Origin: Candidatus Kapaibacterium sp.
GTDB lineage: Bacteria > Bacteroidota > Ignavibacteria > Kapaibacteriales > UBA961
Reading direction: 5' to 3'
DNA: 20,594 nucleotides
Assembly (NCBI GenBank): GCA_023253875.1
Contig: JALRFC010000009.1
Span: 1 to 20,594, forward strand
Shown: positions 8,881 to 16,960 of the stretch, in pieces
Numbering within the stretch: position 1 is the first letter of the stretch
Layout of the letters: each line of letters starts with the position of its first letter
Made by a program: the position numbers and the translations under genes
Notes under the pieces: generated by a model
Seen by the model: only the letters and a program-made list of their open reading frames with translations
The model's database searches: none
Told to the model about the DNA's origin: nothing

Positions 8881-9612
8881 TCAGAATATGAAGCGGAGAA
8901 TCTCAGGCCATTTTGTGAATAGAATCACGCGATAGCCAAGATATGTCCCCACACCAATCATGGTGAGACCGGCAAAACGCTGAATACGCAATGTGAATTC
9001 AGCGGAAAACCTGGCCTTAAAATGCAGGAGTACACGCAGGAGAATATACATCCATGCAAAGTTGCCAATTCCAAATCCAATGGAATAAAGGATACTGTCC
9101 AACGATGAAACCGCAATCATATTGCTATGCTGCACAAACATGCATGTATAGGCCAATGATGGCAGAAATGTAGGATTGGCAATATTTGCAAGAGCAATTG
9201 CTATACCAAGGAAAAAAGGCCCCCCATGTTTCAATCTCTCCATTAAGCGCTTTAATGGCGAAATAGCAACTTTGTTAGCCATTTCCGGGGTTTGAGAAAT
9301 AAATTTTGGGGTTCTGAATTGTAATAGCCCGAATATCAACATTGCGGCAACGCAACAGCCCTGAAACAATAGCATCGCAAATGGATATTCATCAAAGAAA
9401 TACTGAACTGAACCAAAGACAGCAGTAGTGAATAACATGGCGAGCAAGCAATAGAGTACATCCATCAAAGATGCACCAATACTGATGAGAATACCGCCTC
9501 TCTTGTCATTATTCAAGGCAATACGAATGACTGACACTCCCACCGGACCGGGTGGGATTGCTAGTACAAATCCGACAGCAATGCCAATGAGGAGAGAAAT
9601 AATCATAGGCAA
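8881..9612 (-). CDS. LysE/RhtB-type amino-acid exporter
   Basis: A 243-residue integral membrane protein of the LysE superfamily, which exports amino acids or related small metabolites across the inner membrane. The family signature is at the N-terminus: a first membrane helix ending in AIPPGPVGVSVIRIAL, followed by a second helix beginning with the small-residue stretch GGILISIGASLMD. About six hydrophobic segments are visible. A charged loop (about residues 100-130) splits the chain, and the second half has the conserved IANPTFLPSLAY turn. The start is ambiguous: TTG at 9612 has GAGG nine bases upstream, while ATG at 9606 lies two codons further in and has poorer spacing; an in-frame TAG just upstream rules out longer versions. 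The substrate cannot be deduced. It is divergent from porU and 91 bp before the large cargo gene, with no clear terminator in that gap. Confidence 0.85.
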   Translation of the reverse strand: MPMIISLLIGIAVGFVLAIPPGPVGVSVIRIALNNDKRGGILISIGASLMDVLYCLLAMLFTTAVFGSVQYFFDEYPFAMLLFQGCCVAAMLIFGLLQFRTPKFISQTPEMANKVAISPLKRLMERLKHGGPFFLGIAIALANIANPTFLPSLAYTCMFVQHSNMIAVSSLDSILYSIGFGIGNFAWMYILLRVLLHFKARFSAEFTLRIQRFAGLTMIGVGTYLGYRVILFTKWPEILRFIF

Positions 9613-9967
9613 ACACTAATGCCTCATCAGTAAAACATAAAGCCAACCCCTGAAGGTAGCCAATTAGTGGAGTAAACTTACGAAATTGGACATGCCCTGC
9701 CAAAAGTGTCAGGATAAGTGAGTAAAAACTTGCACACTCTTACAATCATGATGTGGTCAATTGTACAAATTCACTCATTCGTATGTATCCAATATCTCAT
9801 GAATTGGAGATTTTACGAGTTTGGCACAAATTTTCGTTTGTGGGTGAAAACATTGCATGGTAATTTGCATGCGATTCTGTTCCACATCATTTGCGACTGC
9901 CTATTCTTCTTACGATACATGTCACTTAAAACTTGGTAGGACATGAAAGCACCAAGACCGAGGAACT

Positions 9968-9996
9968 TTTTCATTTTTCAATCGGTCTGACATTTG
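9968..9996 (+). promoter_or_regulatory. porU: Weak promoter candidate for porU-porV
   Basis: TTTT (9968-9971), 17-base spacer, GACATTTG (9989-9996): one mismatch each to TTTG and TAnnTTTG. The spacing equals that of the two better candidates in this window. Predicted leader is about 40 bases. Confidence 0.25.
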
Positions 9997-10030
9997 GAAC
10001 AGCATTCATCCCAAGCCATGTATATTCAGT

Positions 10031-10036
10031 AAGGAG
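10031..10036 (+). promoter_or_regulatory. porU: Strong Shine-Dalgarno site of porU
   Basis: AAGGAG, five bases before ATG 10042. It fixes the start there, although Met9 would give a shorter and more conventional signal peptide. Confidence 0.7.
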
Positions 10037-10041
10037 CATTC

Positions 10042-13000
10042 ATGACTCAGTCTGCAACATATCTTATGAGAACAATCAAGGGGATGGTTATTTGCATGCT
10101 GTGCATCTTCATTTTTCATGAAATGCAAGCAAATCAGGGTCTGCCGAAAAATGCCATCATATATTCAGATACACAAAAATTCACCATTCGTATGAATGTC
10201 GAAATCATGGGATATGACACTATTCAGACGATTGATGGTACAACAACTATTTATCCTCGAATACAACATGCCATCAGAAAAGGGAATCCGGGTTCTCCAT
10301 CACAGATTATGTACTCAATTCCTATAACTGTTCCTGGTGAACATCAATTTTCTCTGCTATCATGCAAAACAGGGATGATACAAAAAGTGAAAGGTATCAT
10401 TGCACCCAATCCAACCCTCGTGAAAGATTCAGCAGGTATATCAGGTTTCATCCATCGCATAGATGAAGGACAATATGCCTTCGAAGACACATCGCATTGG
10501 GCTGACATCAAATATGCAGGACTGGCTCGATATAGACATATCGCACATTTGCACATCAAAGCAGTAAGATCGAGTGGGAATTCCGGTGTGCTTGAAATCC
10601 CGAAATACATTGAATGTACGGTTGTCTTCAATGCACAAGTAACGCAACCAACACCAATCCTTGATGCTATTGATGATCTGGATATTACAGTCAATCACAA
10701 TGAAACCAAGTCATGGCTTTCTGAAAAGCATAATGGATTTGCCAAGATCATTCCAAAGACAGTACAACTCACCGGACCATGGGCAAAGGTGAATGTCAAT
10801 CAACAGGGTATTTACAAATTGGATAAATCCACCCTTGCCTCTGCAGGTATCATTGTCAACAAAGATGCGATTTCAACAATCAAAGTCTTTGGATTAGGCG
10901 GTACATTACTTCCAGAGAAAGTAGATTCCGCATTAGCAAATACAATGACAGAACAACCCATTATTGTTCGAACAAACAATGATGGCGACTTAGATGCTAT
11001 TTATTTCTATGGAGAACCTGCGAAAGGATTTCGCTTGAATGCTGATGAGTCGGGAAAAAATGTCGATTTCAGGCATTTCACTCATCCTTACGATAAAGAG
11101 TCTTCATATTTGATCACGATTGGTGGTTCGGAAGGACGAAGAGCAAAAGCACTACCCGCAATTTCGAAGGATTCAATTCAATTTAGACCTTCTACATTCA
11201 TGTCACGTATATTCAATGAAGAAGAGCTCATGAATGCTTTCTCCGCTCCATCAGGGAGAATATGGTTTGGCAAAACGATAGAGTCTATTTCACCAAGAAC
11301 ATTCACGACTCTGCTCACTGATTTTGCGCGCATTGATTCTGTCGTGTATAGATATAAAGTTGTCAGTAAAACAAAGTCTGATGGACAACTCACAGTGAGT
11401 GAACAAAATACACAAATTGATGCGGTGACAATTCCAGGCACAAATCCATTTAATAATTATTATAGTTATACGGAAGCAATCGGTACGCCTCTTCGAGAAG
11501 TGAGCATTCCTTCCACTGCAATTGCTCAGGATAATAGATCCGTATTGAAATTTTCTTATCAAAGTCCTCAAGGTGGAATTGCCTCAACAGCAATTATGGA
11601 TTGGTTTGAGATTCTATATCCTCGCACGCTCTCTGCATCGAATAATCAACTCGAAGTATTTTCGGATGTGAAGAGAAATGGTGGGACAGAATATAATGTG
11701 TCAAGATTTGCTTCTCAGGAAATTCTAGGTTTTGACATCACAGATCCACGCCATCCACTCTTACTCGAAAATGTATCCACAACCGGTGGCATCTTTGTAT
11801 TCAGAGTAGATGAAACTTCCACTCAGCCACGAAGATATTTTGTCTCCAGCACTTTCATCACACCTTCTCTTTCATCCATCTCACCTGTGGGACTTCGTAA
11901 TGATATCGAAGGTGCTGATATGCTATTGATAACGCATCAAGACCTTGTGCAATCCGCAAAAAAATACAAGGAATATAGAGAGTCAACAGGAATTTCAGTG
12001 AAGATTGTCACAACAAATGACATTTATACAGAATTTGCATGTGGCATGAAGGATATCACAGCAATCAGAGATTATGCTGCATTTGCAGTGAATTCATGGA
12101 CAAAAAAACCAAAGTACATGATGTTTTGGGGCGATGGACATTATGACTATAGACAAATTCAGGTTACGATTCCTAATTATGTGCCCACATATCAAACTGA
12201 TGATCTTCCGCAATATTATAGAGAAACCGTATCTGCATGCGTGGATGATTATTTTGCACGACTTCGCGGAAATGACCGCGTGATTGATATCATCATGGGT
12301 CGAATGCCTGTGCTCTCAAATGACAATGGAAATTATCTTGTTGATAAAATCAAACAGTATGAACAAGAATTGGTGAAAGGCACATGGCAACAAACAGTAT
12401 GTTTGGTTGCTGATGATGGACCTGTAGGTTCAGGAACCGAAGGAACACAACATACGAGTCAATCAGAAGGATTGGCAAGAGATGCGATTCCTGAAGACAT
12501 GATGTTGAAAAAAATCTACCTTGCGCAATATCCTGCTGAGATTGTCTCCAATGGACGTAGAAAACCGACGGTCACACAAGATTTATTATCAGAGATAAAT
12601 AATAATGGTGCTGTTCTTTTGAATTGGATTGGACATGGTAGTCCAAGACTTTGGGCGCATGAACGCATCTTTGAAAAAGAGACAACCATACCACAGATGT
12701 TGAATAAAGACAAACTCTTCTTTCTCACCGCCGCAACATGTGATTTTGCCCGCTTCGACGATGCAGAGCGCGAATCAGGTGCCGAGGAATTATTGCGCAG
12801 TGAAAGAGGTGGAGCAATCGGAGTCTTTGCCGCAACCAGACTGGTATATTCAGGTGAAAATGCAGTGATTTGTGATAGATTTTATCGCTATATGTTCTCT
12901 CGTGATACAATGGGTCGCTATTTGTCAATCGGCGAAGCAATGTATAAAACGAAACAAGAACTGTATGGCGATAATGATGAAAAATATTTGATTCTTGGTG

Positions 13001-14124
13001 ACCCTGCATTGCATTTGCAAATGCCGAATGATATCATAACATTCGATAGCATCAATCTACAATATGTTGATGAGGATCCTACGATTCCGGATTCATCAAT
13101 CATCAATATCAAAGCATTGCAAAAAGTGACGGTGACCGGATCTGTACGTCGTGCTTCCAATTATGCCATTGATGATACATTTGATGGTACGGTCCTTGTT
13201 ACAGTAAAAGACAGTGATATTGAACTCAAAGTCAAAGATCCGATTGATAATGTAACCCATACGATCAATGAGCAAGGCAATGTGTTGGCCAGAAGTACTT
13301 TCACTGTAGAAAAAGGTCAATTTACCGGCTCATTCATCGTACCAAAAGACATCGGCTTTACCAATAAACGTGGTCGAATGATTGGTTTTGCTTATTCTCA
13401 AGATGATATGACTGCAAAAGGAAGTACGAGAGGTTTCAAAGTCGGTGGCATAGAATCTGTCTCTGAACCGGATACTCAAGGACCTTCCATTGCGATTTAT
13501 TTGGATAATAGAACATTCCAACCTGGTAATCTTGTGAGAAGAAATCCACTATTGATTGTGGATTTGTCGGACAATACCGCAATCAATGCAACGGGAGCAG
13601 GTATCGGACATAATATAGAAGCATGGTTTAATTCTGACAGAATTCCCGTGGACCTCACTGCGGAATATCAGGCAGATCTTACGGATGCACGAAGAGGAAC
13701 TGCACAAAAACGAATATTCAATCTCAAAACCGGAACAAATGCAGTACGTGTGAGAGCATGGGACATTTGGAACAATTATTCAGAAACAGAAACATATTTC
13801 AGACTTGCGGATAATGACTCACTATTGATTACTGAAGGATTGTTTGTCTATCCAAATCCAACCAATCAATTTGCCAATATAGGTTTCATTCATAATCAAT
13901 CACTTCCAACCGAGGCTGAAATTCGTATTTTTGACATGAATGGTAGATTACTCAAGAAAGAAAGTCTTGAAAAACAAGAATTGCATACCTGGACATATCG
14001 CTGGGATTGCACTGACATGCAACATACACCTGTTCCCATGGGTGTGTATCTTTGCGTGATGCATGTCAAACAACAAAATGGACCGGGCGTCACATTGCAC
14101 GGAAAAGTCATTGTGACCCAATAA
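10042..14124 (+). CDS. porU: Type IX secretion system sortase PorU (C25 peptidase)
   Basis: A 1360-residue exported cysteine peptidase of the gingipain family (C25). In the T9SS it works at the cell surface, cutting off the C-terminal sorting domain of cargo delivered by PorV and joining the cargo to a lipid-sugar anchor. An N-terminal signal peptide (about 1-32) leads into a long beta-rich region with family-like text such as WAKVNVNQQGIYKLDKS (about 250-270) and YPRTL. The caspase-like domain starts near DMLLITHQDL (about 630) and carries the catalytic pair: His865 in WIGHGS and Cys900 in TAATCDFARFD. It ends with YLILGDPALHLQMP (about 980-995). After Ig-like segments, the last ~94 residues (from about 1267, LFVYPNPTNQ) are themselves a sorting-domain-like fold, as known for PorU. 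It is somewhat longer than the roughly 1150-residue P. gingivalis enzyme. It is followed by porV after 42 bp, probably on one transcript. Confidence 0.93.
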   Translation: MTQSATYLMRTIKGMVICMLCIFIFHEMQANQGLPKNAIIYSDTQKFTIRMNVEIMGYDTIQTIDGTTTIYPRIQHAIRKGNPGSPSQIMYSIPITVPGEHQFSLLSCKTGMIQKVKGIIAPNPTLVKDSAGISGFIHRIDEGQYAFEDTSHWADIKYAGLARYRHIAHLHIKAVRSSGNSGVLEIPKYIECTVVFNAQVTQPTPILDAIDDLDITVNHNETKSWLSEKHNGFAKIIPKTVQLTGPWAKVNVNQQGIYKLDKSTLASAGIIVNKDAISTIKVFGLGGTLLPEKVDSALANTMTEQPIIVRTNNDGDLDAIYFYGEPAKGFRLNADESGKNVDFRHFTHPYDKESSYLITIGGSEGRRAKALPAISKDSIQFRPSTFMSRIFNEEELMNAFSAPSGRIWFGKTIESISPRTFTTLLTDFARIDSVVYRYKVVSKTKSDGQLTVSEQNTQIDAVTIPGTNPFNNYYSYTEAIGTPLREVSIPSTAIAQDNRSVLKFSYQSPQGGIASTAIMDWFEILYPRTLSASNNQLEVFSDVKRNGGTEYNVSRFASQEILGFDITDPRHPLLLENVSTTGGIFVFRVDETSTQPRRYFVSSTFITPSLSSISPVGLRNDIEGADMLLITHQDLVQSAKKYKEYRESTGISVKIVTTNDIYTEFACGMKDITAIRDYAAFAVNSWTKKPKYMMFWGDGHYDYRQIQVTIPNYVPTYQTDDLPQYYRETVSACVDDYFARLRGNDRVIDIIMGRMPVLSNDNGNYLVDKIKQYEQELVKGTWQQTVCLVADDGPVGSGTEGTQHTSQSEGLARDAIPEDMMLKKIYLAQYPAEIVSNGRRKPTVTQDLLSEINNNGAVLLNWIGHGSPRLWAHERIFEKETTIPQMLNKDKLFFLTAATCDFARFDDAERESGAEELLRSERGGAIGVFAATRLVYSGENAVICDRFYRYMFSRDTMGRYLSIGEAMYKTKQELYGDNDEKYLILGDPALHLQMPNDIITFDSINLQYVDEDPTIPDSSIINIKALQKVTVTGSVRRASNYAIDDTFDGTVLVTVKDSDIELKVKDPIDNVTHTINEQGNVLARSTFTVEKGQFTGSFIVPKDIGFTNKRGRMIGFAYSQDDMTAKGSTRGFKVGGIESVSEPDTQGPSIAIYLDNRTFQPGNLVRRNPLLIVDLSDNTAINATGAGIGHNIEAWFNSDRIPVDLTAEYQADLTDARRGTAQKRIFNLKTGTNAVRVRAWDIWNNYSETETYFRLADNDSLLITEGLFVYPNPTNQFANIGFIHNQSLPTEAEIRIFDMNGRLLKKESLEKQELHTWTYRWDCTDMQHTPVPMGVYLCVMHVKQQNGPGVTLHGKVIVTQ

Positions 14125-14166
14125 TTCACATAGAAACATAGTATCACTGATAGAATGGAATACCGT

Positions 14167-15252
14167 ATGAAGAACACAATTTTGGCCAAGAGCATCGTGA
14201 TTGCATTGGCATTGATGAGCGGAACAGTAGCGATCTTTGGGCAGGCGGCTGTGCCTTTCATCACAATTTCGCCTGATTCAAGAGCGAATGGTATGGGGGA
14301 GACAGGAACAGGATTAGGGGATAATATTTATGCAACGCATTGGAATGTCGGTGGACTTGGCTTTCAAATTCCTGCGACCACAAAGTCAAATGACAAAAAA
14401 GTTGCATTGGCATATGCCAAATGGTTGCCCCAATTCAATGCTGATCTTTTCTATGCACATGCAGCATATAGTCAATATGTACCTTCACTCGAAGGAACAA
14501 TCAATGCCAATTTCATGCTCATGAATTTGGGTGAATTTAAAAGAACGGACTTCAGTGGTAAAGTACTCAATACATTTCGTTCTTTTGAATATGCACTTGG
14601 TGTAGGATATGGAACATTGATTGCCGATGATATCGGTGCCGGCTTTCAGATAAAATATATTGAATCAAATCTTGGCGCACCTGTCAATGCGCAAGGCACC
14701 GGAACAGGTGATGGCATTGGTCGAAGCCTTGCATTCGACTTGGGGATGTTATGGAAACCAAGCAATCTTGATTTGTTTGGACTTGACCTTGGAGATAAAT
14801 TTGGCCTTGGTTTCAACCTTGCAAATATTGGTCCGAAAGTTACCTATATCAATGTGTCTGATCCACTCCCAACAACGCTTCGCATCGGTACCGGCATCAC
14901 TGTTCTTGAAGATGAATTCAATAAGTTGACATTTGCATTCGATATCGCAAAATTACTTGTACGTCGTGATAGTTTGGTAAATGATCCAATCCCAACTTCC
15001 TTTGTCACTGCTTGGGAAAGAGGTGGTATCGAAACTTCTTTCGGTATTGAATATTGGTATGAACAAGTGGTTGCTTTACGCGGTGGTTATTTCTCCGAAC
15101 CTGCATCAATCGGTAATAGAAAATTCTTTACTGTAGGTACCGGTATTCGCTATGATGTTTTCAATCTTGATTTCAGTTTTGTGATTCCAACTGAAGAAAA
15201 TCATCCGCTTGGAAATACCATGCGTTTCTCGCTCATAGGTAATATTCCATAA
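14167..15252 (+). CDS. porV: Type IX secretion outer-membrane protein PorV
   Basis: A 361-residue FadL-like outer-membrane beta-barrel. In the T9SS, PorV picks up cargo from the translocon by its sorting domain and delivers it to PorU. After the signal peptide (MKNTILAKSIVIALALMSGT..GQ) the mature protein begins AAVPFITISPDSRANGMGETGTG, the family signature, followed by HWNVGGLGF. The remainder has alternating amphipathic strands with aromatic ends, such as FNADLFYAHAAYSQYV, FEYALGVGYGTLI and FSFVIPTEENHP. I prefer ATG 14167 over the in-frame ATG 14155: GGA lies at suitable distance before 14167, and 14155 has no ribosome site. Separation from porU by only a short gap and pairing in function make an operon likely. 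A strong hairpin follows the stop codon. Confidence 0.92.
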   Translation: MKNTILAKSIVIALALMSGTVAIFGQAAVPFITISPDSRANGMGETGTGLGDNIYATHWNVGGLGFQIPATTKSNDKKVALAYAKWLPQFNADLFYAHAAYSQYVPSLEGTINANFMLMNLGEFKRTDFSGKVLNTFRSFEYALGVGYGTLIADDIGAGFQIKYIESNLGAPVNAQGTGTGDGIGRSLAFDLGMLWKPSNLDLFGLDLGDKFGLGFNLANIGPKVTYINVSDPLPTTLRIGTGITVLEDEFNKLTFAFDIAKLLVRRDSLVNDPIPTSFVTAWERGGIETSFGIEYWYEQVVALRGGYFSEPASIGNRKFFTVGTGIRYDVFNLDFSFVIPTEENHPLGNTMRFSLIGNIP

Positions 15253-15273
15253 GCTTCATTCATTGTAGATTCC

Positions 15274-15307
15274 AAACAGGGAAATGCCTCGCGGTATTTC
15301 CCTGTTT
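15274..15307 (+). terminator. Strong hairpin after porV, abutting the next start codon
   Basis: A 15-bp stem with one G-T wobble, AAACAGGGAAATGCC / GGTATTTCCCTGTTT (15274-15288 and 15293-15307), capped by the loop TCGC. The following bases TTTCTCATT are pyrimidine-rich rather than a pure T run. It lies 21 bp after porV and only 7 bp before ATG 15315. It probably terminates or attenuates the porUV transcript, but may also protect its 3' end. Confidence 0.7.
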
Positions 15308-15314
15308 CTCATTC

Positions 15315-16592
15315 ATGCCCATGAAATTGCTCATTAAACGATATGATTCTCATTTTTTTCGAACTCTTTTGCTCTTGAGCGGACTGGGATTCATTGCGCA
15401 TGTTCTGATGTCCATATTTATTTCACCAATTCCTCAATCTGATGCACTGGATTATCATAATCATGCTTTGAGACTTGCCGAGAATTATTCGTTTACGTCA
15501 AATGGAATTCCCACTGCTTATCGCCCAATAGGTTTTCCGGCAGTACTTTCTGTGTTTTACATGATATGGACACATAGTATCTCTGGATTTATTCTACAAT
15601 CATTTCTTGTTTCCTGTACAGCTTTGCTATTGGCTCTGCACTTGAAAGATCATCAAGTAAGCAATGGGATATCGTATGCGGGACTCATACTCTATCTTCT
15701 TTTACCGATGACATGGATACAATCAATGACATTCATGTCTGAACCCCTCGCGATTGCATGTATGATGCTTGGGATCTATATACATGATGCATCTCAAGGA
15801 ATGAAATCCCGATTTATGGAAGGCTTCTGTTGGGGTATTGCAATCTTGACGAGACCGATCATGGTTTTTTCGGTGATTGCAATCTTGATCCATGATTTCA
15901 TGAAAGGTAGTCGCAACAATATCATCGCATGTTCGATAGGAATACTGATTGTGATTCTTCCTTGGATGATCCGAAATGCAATTGTGATGGGTTCGCCGAT
16001 GATTGCTTCGAATACCGGAATCAATCTCTATATAGGTCATCACCCGGAAGCAAATGGATCATATCATTATGTTGAAGAAATGAATTTTTTTGATCATGTA
16101 TCTGAAGTCGAAGCTAGTACATCCGCAATGAAATCCGCATTGCAATTTATTATGAATGACCCGCTACATTCTATACTTCTCATTCCCAAAAAGATTGCTT
16201 TTCTCTTTGCATCTGATGCATATCTACCATTGCAAAGTTTTGACATCTCGGGAAATACATATACTGAGAAAATGCATAATCTTCCTTGGTGGTCATACCT
16301 TCTGATCATACCCGGTGGTTTGATCATGTGTATTGGTATGACTCATGGAAAAGAACTACTACAGATGAATTATGGTTTGAGAAATAGCGCACTCATTATA
16401 GGAATGATTATTCCATGTGCAATATTTTTTGGGACTCCTCGATATCATGAGCCCATGATACCATTTATGTTGATTGCCCTGTTGCTTGGTTTTGCAAAAA
16501 GGAGAAGTCTCATAGGTACATTGACAGTATATGCGATACCATTATTCATCATATGGCTATTTGAATATTATCTCATCTTTTCACATTCATAG
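15315..16592 (+). CDS. ArnT/PMT-like GT-C membrane glycosyltransferase
   Basis: A 425-residue polytopic membrane protein with about nine or ten hydrophobic segments. The first extracytoplasmic loop carries the acidic motif S-D43-A-L-D46-Y and then TAYRPIGFP (67-75), the arrangement found in glycosyltransferase family 39 and ArnT-like enzymes. These use polyprenyl-phosphate sugars to modify lipids or proteins on the outer face of the inner membrane. A second conserved stretch is MSEPLAIACMMLGIY near residue 140. The region ILPWMIRNAIVMGSPMIASNTGINLYIGHHPEANG (about 215-248) is also characteristic of the family. ATG 15315 and the ATG two codons later are equally possible starts; no Shine-Dalgarno site is seen. 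The acceptor is unknown. The gene leads a tight three-gene unit, with the next start 10 bp after its stop. Confidence 0.8.
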   Translation: MPMKLLIKRYDSHFFRTLLLLSGLGFIAHVLMSIFISPIPQSDALDYHNHALRLAENYSFTSNGIPTAYRPIGFPAVLSVFYMIWTHSISGFILQSFLVSCTALLLALHLKDHQVSNGISYAGLILYLLLPMTWIQSMTFMSEPLAIACMMLGIYIHDASQGMKSRFMEGFCWGIAILTRPIMVFSVIAILIHDFMKGSRNNIIACSIGILIVILPWMIRNAIVMGSPMIASNTGINLYIGHHPEANGSYHYVEEMNFFDHVSEVEASTSAMKSALQFIMNDPLHSILLIPKKIAFLFASDAYLPLQSFDISGNTYTEKMHNLPWWSYLLIIPGGLIMCIGMTHGKELLQMNYGLRNSALIIGMIIPCAIFFGTPRYHEPMIPFMLIALLLGFAKRRSLIGTLTVYAIPLFIIWLFEYYLIFSHS

Positions 16593-16602
16593 TTGCATTA
16601 CA

Positions 16603-16950
16603 ATGTTGACACCCATTTCCATCTCTAGACCTAAACCATATCTCTTATATATTGAATGGAATGATGCATTTTCATCCACAATCTTACTTGAAACATTGCG
16701 CGATCAATGTCCTTGCGCAGGATGTCAGGGTGAAGAAATCATGGGTCAAAAAGTATTCGTTGGCATCAAAATGTTCAAGCCGGGTATGAATGAACTCAAA
16801 GCACTTACTCCCGTCGGAAATTATGGTTTGCAAGCAACATGGGCTGATGGTCATGCAACCGGTATTTATACTTGGCAAAGTTTGAGAGCAATTTGTGAGA
16901 CGCATACATTAACCCCTCAACAATTGACAGATCTTGCATCAAAAGAATGA
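16603..16950 (+). CDS. DUF971 (GBBH-like N-terminal) zinc-site protein
   Basis: A 115-residue stand-alone DUF971 domain. The family corresponds to the N-terminal zinc-binding domain of gamma-butyrobetaine hydroxylase; bacteria often carry it alone, where its job is not established. The zinc ligands are all present: Cys36, Cys38 and Cys41 in CPCAGC, and His84 in WADGHATG. The family line PVGNYGLQATWADGHATGIYTW (about 70-91) is nearly textbook. The longer open frame (from 16531) would overlap the glycosyltransferase gene by about 60 bp and add a low-complexity extension, so ATG 16603, 10 bp after the upstream stop, is preferred. No hydroxylase catalytic domain follows. It is predicted cytoplasmic, unlike its exported neighbour downstream. 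Confidence 0.85.
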   Translation: MLTPISISRPKPYLLYIEWNDAFSSTILLETLRDQCPCAGCQGEEIMGQKVFVGIKMFKPGMNELKALTPVGNYGLQATWADGHATGIYTWQSLRAICETHTLTPQQLTDLASKE

Positions 16951-16960
16951 CAGCATAATC

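Larger units (their letters stand above)
9613..10041. other. Divergent non-coding region between the LysE exporter and porU
   Basis: About 430 bp without a credible gene: the short frames here lack recognisable protein features and ribosome sites. It should hold the promoters of both divergent genes. Candidates are TTTG-N20-TAAGTTTA for the exporter (minus strand, 9704-9673) and TTTT-N17-GACATTTG for porU (9968-9996); both are one or two bases off the Bacteroidetes consensus. A small perfect inverted repeat, CACAAA / TTTGTG with a six-base loop, lies at 9825-9842. Confidence 0.5.

Noticed and set aside
9718..10121. Two short plus-strand open frames (9718-9939 and 9933-10121) before porU.
   Set aside because: No ribosome site, unusual composition and no recognisable motif; the second overlaps the porU start.
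16531..16602. N-terminal extension of the DUF971 protein.
   Set aside because: It would overlap the glycosyltransferase gene by about 60 bp and shows no family similarity; ATG 16603 fits the usual domain length.
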